NCBI RefSeq assembly: GCF_014529535.1
Contig: NC_050738.1
Location: 4,286,588 to 4,350,587, forward strand
Direction: 5' to 3'
DNA length: 64,000 nucleotides
Source of the DNA: Bradysia coprophila
Lineage: Eukaryota > Arthropoda > Insecta > Diptera > Sciaridae
In this document: positions 58,226 to 64,000 of the stretch, in pieces
Position numbering within the stretch: position 1 is the first letter of the stretch
How the letters are laid out: every line of letters begins with the position of its first letter
Program-made: the position numbers and the translations under genes
Notes under the pieces: generated by a model
Database searches by the model: none
What the model saw: only the letters and a program-made list of their open reading frames with translations
Told to the model about the DNA's origin: nothing

Positions 58226-58672
58226 AACAGTCTTACTATTTAAACTATCACAGATCCAAGTTTTTGTCAACAAATGTCTAAGACGAATTCTGAAGATCCA
58301 CGGCAGAGTAAAATAAACCAGGCAGGAGCGGTTCATTTTCGAAGCGTCAAATAAGGGACCTAATACACTGGATGAAAATGAACTCAAATGAACACTGACA
58401 TAAATTGAAAAATTTAGAAGTGGAATTGGATAGGACACATTCTTCGTAGATCCAGTGAATACATAGCGAAAGCTGCGCTAGATTAGAATCCACAGGGAAA
58501 CAGGAAGAGGGGTCGTCCAAAGATTGCGTGGAAAAGGACAATCATCGAAGAAGCCAAGGACCAAGGAAAGACTTGGAGCGAAGTGAAAGCCTTAGCGCTG
58601 AATCGTTTGGGAGGGAGGCAATTTGTTGGTGCCTTATGCTTCCCGCTGAGTAAGACAAGATGATGATGATTT
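58226..58672 (+). mobile_element. Decayed 3' end of a non-LTR retrotransposon, interrupted by an insertion
   Basis: Before the interruption the frame reads QVFVNKCLRRILKIH. After it, it reads WNWIGHILRRSSEYIAKAAL, a stop codon, then NPQGNRKRGRPKIAWKR and TWSEVKALALNR ... FVGALCF. This is the usual C-terminal tail of reverse transcriptases of non-LTR elements (FVNxCLRxIL, WxGHxLR, RKRGRP). The end is a tgatgatgat tail typical of several such elements. The frame is broken by the stop and by the segment at 58299-58415. Only the tail is present, as in a 5'-truncated insertion. Confidence 0.8.
58299..58415. mobile_element. Partial copy of the 16.7-kb TIR element, inserted in the retrotransposon tail
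   Basis: Begins cacggcagagtaaaataaac and matches the first ~117 bp of the element at 16732 (caggagcggttcattttcga; gatgaaaatgaactcaaatg; aacactgacataaattgaaa). It lacks that element's right end. It separates the ILKIH and WNWIGH parts of the reverse-transcriptase frame. Confidence 0.75.
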
Positions 58673-58715
58673 AAAATATTACTTCAATTGATCGAATATT
58701 TTCAGAAATTGATTT

Positions 58716-58810
58716 CAGAAATCTTTTACTTCATTTGTTTTGAACATGTTTTTGCTGTATGAAACCTCATTGGTAAACTTGTCGAATCAGCTGTTATCGC
58801 TACAGCCAGA
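58716..58810 (+). repeat. Copy of the AAATCTTTTACTTCAT dispersed family
   Basis: Reads agaaatcttttacttcattt, gttttgaacatgtttttgct and ends cagctgttatcgctacagcc. A gacggcaagcatatt block lies 500 bp to the left at 58210. Confidence 0.5.
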
Positions 58811-60008
58811 TTTTTCAAAATATTGAGTTGAATTGACGAATATAATCGTAGGTAACCTTGAACTTGCTCCGGACTTTAAACCGTTCATAAAAGTAATTAT
58901 GATGAAAAATATCAGTTAAGTTTGTTGTAACTGTAAACAGGAATTTTCACTGGCTGAACGAACACGATTTAATCCACATATATCGGTTTTCATAAAAATA
59001 TTGAGTAGGTTATGTCTCTATGGATGAAGTTTGACTGTAATTCGACATTTCCTATGTCATTGGAACAGACCTACAGCAGGACCAATGATATAATAGTTAT
59101 TTATGCAATTGAGGGACACATAAACATTGAAACGTTTATAGTGCTTATTGTACTGTTGATCTGAGTCGAAGGCGAGCTCAATAATATAGGAATCTTCTAG
59201 CTTCAAGGAACTATTTTTGTCGAAAAAGAGAAGTAAAGTTTTGTCATCGTGAATTAAATTCAACTTTATAAACCTTAAGTTATTGAGTATTTACTTTCAA
59301 TAGGATTTTCCAACTGGTAAACACAACACATTCTTTTATGTCATTAATCGATTTGGAGTTGATCAAACAACAATAAATTTTCGAATTCTAGATTACGTTT
59401 CACTTTCCTTCTACGACACCCGCTATGTGCAATTATTAGAAAAAATAGGGAATAAATTCCCAGCGAAGAACGAGCGCCACAAACAGATTCTGTATTCATG
59501 AATGAATGTCACACCCGCAAGGCATACTTTATAAGCGAAGAGAGTAGATTTATTACAGGGCTTCCTAAACAATACTCTCCCATACTTAATTCGAATGGTT
59601 GTTTGATTCATGTTCATTTATAGAGGGTGAGGGGTGTTATAGACAGTCGTTCAATATTTAACCTAATTAACTTACAACTGGTAAATTCATGAATTAACCT
59701 AGTAAATTACAATAGCTCCGCCTGTTCACAATTAACAGTAAATTTAACTGTTAACACGCTGGAAAAATTGATGATAAGTCTTTTGGAACCTATTTATCGG
59801 TTCTTTAGGTGACACATTTTTTGTATTCTTCAGGACTTCATTCTTTGCGAACTACTTTTTGTTCACTCTACTTCTTTTTGCTAGATTTATGAAAGAGTTG
59901 CTTATTCTACGATTAAATGGGTTCCTTAGCGTGACCTGATATCGAGCTAAATAGCATAGTACGGATCTTATAAAAATGAATCAATTCATATTTTCTTCGA
60001 GAACGTTC

Positions 60009-60292
60009 ATAAATTAAAGTCGAATCATTATAATTTCATCGATTCTATTCATTTAATTCATTTTTAAATAATTGTTTCTTTCAAAGAAATCATTTAGAAA
60101 ACATTACAGAATAGACATGTGCATTTGAACGGATTACCCGCAGGTCTACCCCGAGTAAACAGGTCTAATGCGCATGTGTAGGCTTTTATAATGTAATGTT
60201 TTCTAAATGATTTCTTTGATAACTACAATTATTTGAAAATGAATTTAATGAATAGAATCGATCAAATTATAATGCTTCGACTTTACATAAAT
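60009..60292. mobile_element. ~284-bp foldback element
   Basis: The left arm has cataaattaaagtcgaatca, ttataatttcatcgattcta, ttcatttaattcattttt and gaaatcatttagaaaacatt. The right arm gives aatgttttctaaatgatttc, aaaatgaatttaatgaatag, aatcgatcaaattataatgc and ttcgactttacataaa. The GC-richer loop includes ttacccgcaggtctaccccg. Confidence 0.75.
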
Positions 60293-60819
60293 CAAAAATA
60301 AGAATTTTTAAGAAAGTCACGCAAAATGTATGAGAATTGCCACAAAATAAATATGGACCGTCATGCAGGCCTTATATCCTCTCTTGTGTTACGTAATTTA
60401 TGAACGACACCTTACTTCAAAAGTAAATTATAAAATTTTTCGTTAGCTACAAAAGTTTCAGATACAAATCGAACGTCCTGAGGAAACTAGAAATGACAAA
60501 CAGTTCCGTTCTTTTTCTTTCATGCTAATGACATTCCTCATTTTCAGTTATGAGAATATATTTTTCTCTCGGCTCGGCATAGTTATACCATTTTTCTCTT
60601 CTTTACAATCATGACTGGATGGCGTTCAATGAAAAGTTATTTAACCGTGATTGCTTTGAAGATGCAAATCATAAGTTCTGCAGTGTTCTTTTATATTAAT
60701 AGTCTGAAATATTCGACTAGGTTGTGAAGTCGAATTTATTATAATTTTATGCAACTCAGTGACGAAAAGTAAATCTTTCTCATTGTGAAAAATATGTCAT
60801 GAAGTCGGCTGTAAATGCT

Positions 60820-60930
60820 TTTTTATTCTTCGAGGCCGAAAGTAAGGGAATTTCGGAATTTTTCTCGTGGTTCATGTAGCGAAATTGTCTGAAGTCAATT
60901 GTCAAAGACAGATACGTAAATATTTTGTCA
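60820..60930 (+). repeat. Repeat related to 63.04-63.24 kb
   Basis: cttcgaggccgaaagtaagg, gaatttcggaatttttctcg, tggttc corresponds in order to the sequence at 63044 (cttcggggccgaaaatgatg, gcaatttttcgaattttctc, gggtttc). Direct orientation, diverged. Both contain the GGCCGAAA motif. Confidence 0.5.
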
Positions 60931-61037
60931 AACCCGGACTCAAGTGACAATCCACAGGTAATCACATTGTCATAAAATCCATTACGTATCAAATCTGCTC
61001 CCTTTTCCGATCTACTAATTAAATACTGATCTATACA

Positions 61038-61140
61038 AGAAAATCTATTACTTCATCAGTTTTAACAACAATTTTGTTATATAAGACAACATCATACATG
61101 CATCGTTGCTTCACATCGTTCGTCCGTTCAAACGATAAAA
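61038..61140 (+). repeat. Copy of the TTACTTCAT dispersed family
   Basis: Reads gaaaatctattacttcatca, gttttaacaacaattttgtt, atataagacaacatcataca. Same leading block as the 25.4-, 28.4- and 54.7-kb copies. Confidence 0.5.
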
Positions 61141-63043
61141 AAGTATTAAAGTTTTTTCTTTTAGATTATATAGCATTTGCTACAAGACATCCACAGGTCT
61201 CGGATGATTCGAACCATAGTTTGAGTAGAATGATTCCATTTGAACACATTAATCCCAACTTTTTTTTTTATTTAGAAAGGTTTTATGAACTACTTCTAGT
61301 TTAAACAACTAGTTGCAACTGAACCATGACATTTTAGATATATCTTTTGAAATATGAGATTTTTATAATATTTTCCATTTCAACTCAAAGTACGACTGCA
61401 AAACATTGGAAATGAGAGTAAATTTTCGAAAACAATTTTTTTTGTGACGGCAGGATTATCCGAATAGGTATACAATCGTAAGCCATAAATAATACAATTT
61501 TTCGTCTGATACATGGAGGTAAGGTCAGAGACAGTACTTTATTTTTGTAACAACGAATAGTAGTCGATTTAGTAGCATCATCACCGAAAAAATAATAATT
61601 TTAATTCTGGTAATTCCGACCAGATCAACAAAAATCCGATGCATTTGTAAAAAAAGTTTTATTGTCAATCTAGAACTGGTTTGCAAATTGTATATCTAAT
61701 CTACACCATAGCAATTTCCTCTATTATCTGAGTACTTACCGAGGTACTTACCTATAAATTTATTTTATACCAACAACAACGGAAAATGTATATATTCCGA
61801 CAAAACATCTGCTAACTAATAAAATATTTATTTATTTGATTATAACTCTATTAAACTGTTTTATTGCCGTTTTATTGGATTAAAATGGAATTGAATGTTT
61901 TGCCGTTAAAGTACACAATTGTTGATTGGAGGATTTTTTATTTATTTATACATAGACTTAGCAACATTACCCTATCTATTGTAGACTGGCAATAATTTCG
62001 ATTCTTTTTATTTTCGTATAACAGAAGCAGAAGACGGATTTTATTTTTCTCTACCACAAGCATTAGTGGATAGGATGTACTTTACGCAAGTACATTTACG
62101 TTCTTTTTTCTCGAATAAATTATTCTGGTACATACCATCCATAATCGGATGAGATAAGATAATGCGAAAAAGCAAACTTTTGCTTTCATTTTTTTTTACT
62201 TTTATTTTAATAAAATTCATTGATCTACTGCCGTCTACTGCTGTGTGGTTTTTTTATGCGGTTGAAATTTGATACTGAGTATTGATTGGGTTTGTGTTTT
62301 GAATATTTAATGTGAACTTTGAGGAAAAGGCGAGTATTATCCAAAAGCACTAAATAACATACTCACACTACACGTCGTTACAAAAAGAAAACCGACAAAT
62401 TGACTTTTCATTTTTAGCCAGAAAAAGTAACAGATTTAAGATTCAACTCTGTATTGCACATTCGATTCAAAAATACATTTATGCAAAACAGCTTTGGAAC
62501 AGATTTTTTTCCCGAATTTTGCAGTTAGAGAGATTTGTTCCCTTTTTTCTCTTTAAAACAAAATTGATTTATTTTTCAATATAGAAATAAATCCGGAACA
62601 CAAAGCTCTTGGGTGTAACTATGTAGCGTGTTGTTCAACTTTCTCCACTCAATGAAAATGTATTTTGAATATCAATTTTTGCAATATTTACCCCATTTCG
62701 GACTGGCTTATTTTTTGCTTTTCTTTTTCATGAAACCTTTAGGTTACAGTGAGAATGTTATGGAACGAATAAAATTCGTTCGCACGGTTTGAAGGTACAC
62801 TAAAATGATAGGTCGCACCGATTCTGTTTCATAATTTCAATTAGGTAGTAAATAACATTAGAGCTCCATATTTCGTGAAGCCTTGAATTGGATTTACGAT
62901 CAAAATTGTAATTTTGTTGTCAGTTATGAAATAATGAACAGAGTCTAGGGTTAGGTCAATGTACTAACCTTTCAAAAACGGCAACCGTATCGCGTTATAT
63001 TCGTTAAATCTGCTACTTCTTTTGTTTGAAATACTTATTTTCA
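61141..63043. other. AT-rich stretch without a supported gene
   Basis: No coding sequence, hairpin or tandem array could be supported apart from a short TTACTTCTTTTG motif near 63010. Confidence 0.5.
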
Positions 63044-63116
63044 TGCTTCGGGGCCGAAAATGATGGCAATTTTTCGAATTTTCTCGGGTTTCCGGCCCTC
63101 TGCATGAAAACTCACA

Positions 63117-63228
63117 TGTGCACCTGTTTGGGACGGTTGATTTAAGGCACTTTCGCTTGTAGACCTCACTTCGTTCGGCCTACAATCCGCGAAATTGCCT
63201 TAAATCAATCGTCCAAAACAGGTACACA
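63117..63228. mobile_element. ~112-bp foldback with CTTCGTTCGGC apex
   Basis: The arms tgtgcacctgtttgggacgg, ttgatttaaggcactttcgc and gcgaaattgccttaaatcaa, tcgtccaaaacaggtacaca are complementary. The loop contains cctcacttcgttcggcctac. Confidence 0.7.
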
Positions 63229-63249
63229 AATGACTATGCCCGTTGTGTT

Positions 63250-63300
63250 TGATATTGGATCTTGTACTTCATTTGTTATAACACACATTTTTTCATTACA
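63250..63300 (+). repeat. Copy of the TTGTACTTCAT dispersed family
   Basis: Reads gatattggatcttgtacttc, atttgttataacacacattt, tttcattac. Starts 22 bp after the 63.1-kb foldback. Confidence 0.45.
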
Positions 63301-63379
63301 CCAACTACGAAAGTTGTAATTTTCGCTTCCCGAATGAGATGTGAAAGTATAAAAATTCAACTCTCAGTTAGCCACGACA

Positions 63380-63462
63380 TCACAAGAGGTGCGAAAATAC
63401 TTTCGCCTCCCAACAGAGGAGCGAAAGTACTTTCGCCCCTCAAACGAGGATGTGAAAGTAAA
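63380..63462. repeat. Short tandem repeat of GCGAAAGTACTTTCGCC
   Basis: Three near-copies of the self-complementary block gcgaaagtactttcgcc / gcgaaaatactttcgcc / tgtgaaagta, separated by cccaacagaggagc-type linkers. Each block is a small palindrome. Confidence 0.6.
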
Positions 63463-64000
63463 TGACAGCAACAACATGCGTTCCGTCTGGTGCCTTCGGC
63501 CACGGGCTGCAAACTTCGCACACGGTTGAATTTTTTTACTTTCGTCACTTGTGATCCAAATAACCATTCTATGTAAGGCCATCTAATGCCATTTGGAGCT
63601 ATTCGCATATTTTTGTCAGTAGCGCATCCCTGATGATGGGCACTCGAACGAGCACTATTACCCATATTTTGTAAAAGTCAGCATGTATATGCTGCATGAG
63701 TTACAGGGGAAAAGACTTATCACATGGCTTACTGGCTCCTCCTGTGAGACCTGTATGTTTTTATGGTAGGAATTTGCTTTACTACACCAAAGATAGTTCA
63801 AAATGTTTATGTCTTTCTAATGCAATAATGCCGTATTTTCTGTGCTCGAACAAAAAACATTAAAAAAAAACAAACTGTGTTATGTACCCCAGGTAAAACG
63901 CGAAAAACAAAGAAAAAAGAGATTGAATCGTCATTACTTTTAGAGTTCAACCATCGAATAAATAGTTCAGCAGTAAAGCTACAAGTTGGAAAATTGAATT

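Overview
The window looks like euchromatic DNA from an insect, most likely a dipteran and possibly a nematoceran (fungus-gnat or midge type). That is an inference from four things seen here: strong AT richness, 60-75 bp GT-AG introns next to kilobase-long ones, an animal RanGAP, and a dense load of small foldback DNA elements. No bacterial operon structure, rRNA, convincing tRNA or CRISPR array was found.

Region by region. (1) About 2.67-23.65 kb, minus strand: one long gene rebuilt from eight phase-consistent exons. It encodes a signal peptide, a SUEL (galactose-binding-lectin type) domain, a long acidic Ser/Thr-rich spacer, a CUB domain and one transmembrane helix. A 594-nt frame-preserving exon sits exactly inside the lectin domain. 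A single-exon F-box/LRR gene (11.35-12.95 kb) lies on the opposite strand inside one of its introns. (2) 23.7-33.2 kb: no supported gene; foldback elements and a ~3.2-kb composite repeat with inverted minisatellite ends and a GC-rich tandem repeat. (3) 33.29-35.46 kb, plus: a complete six-exon RanGAP. (4) 35.80-37.48 kb, plus: a four-exon CFAP299-type (ciliary/flagellar) gene. (5) 37.5-43.6 kb: repeats, including a 1,378-bp hAT-like element with a perfect 8-bp target duplication. (6) 43.62-44.73 kb, plus: an intact OAS/cGAS-like nucleotidyltransferase, a candidate innate immune cGLR. (7) 44.7-56.4 kb: small hAT MITEs, a possible small secreted protein gene at 48.2-48.5 kb, a 37-bp repeat system with a 53-bp-arm hairpin, and a ~1.06-kb TIR element. 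(8) 56.48-57.67 kb, minus: a second CFAP299 gene whose four exons match the first copy in length exactly. (9) 57.7-64 kb: a perfect 66-bp palindrome, a decayed non-LTR retrotransposon tail carrying another insertion, and more foldbacks.

The genes do not form one pathway. RanGAP serves nuclear transport, the two CFAP299 copies probably serve sperm flagella or cilia, the OAS-like enzyme is probably immune, and the SUEL/CUB protein is a cell-surface receptor or adhesion molecule. The most notable items are the inverted CFAP299 pair, the exon inside the SUEL domain, the cGLR candidate, and several unnamed repeat families. One is a ~100-125 bp dispersed repeat with the core AAATCTTTTACTTCAT; another is a set of foldbacks centred on GCCGAAGGCG. 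All splice models are read by eye and need transcript confirmation.
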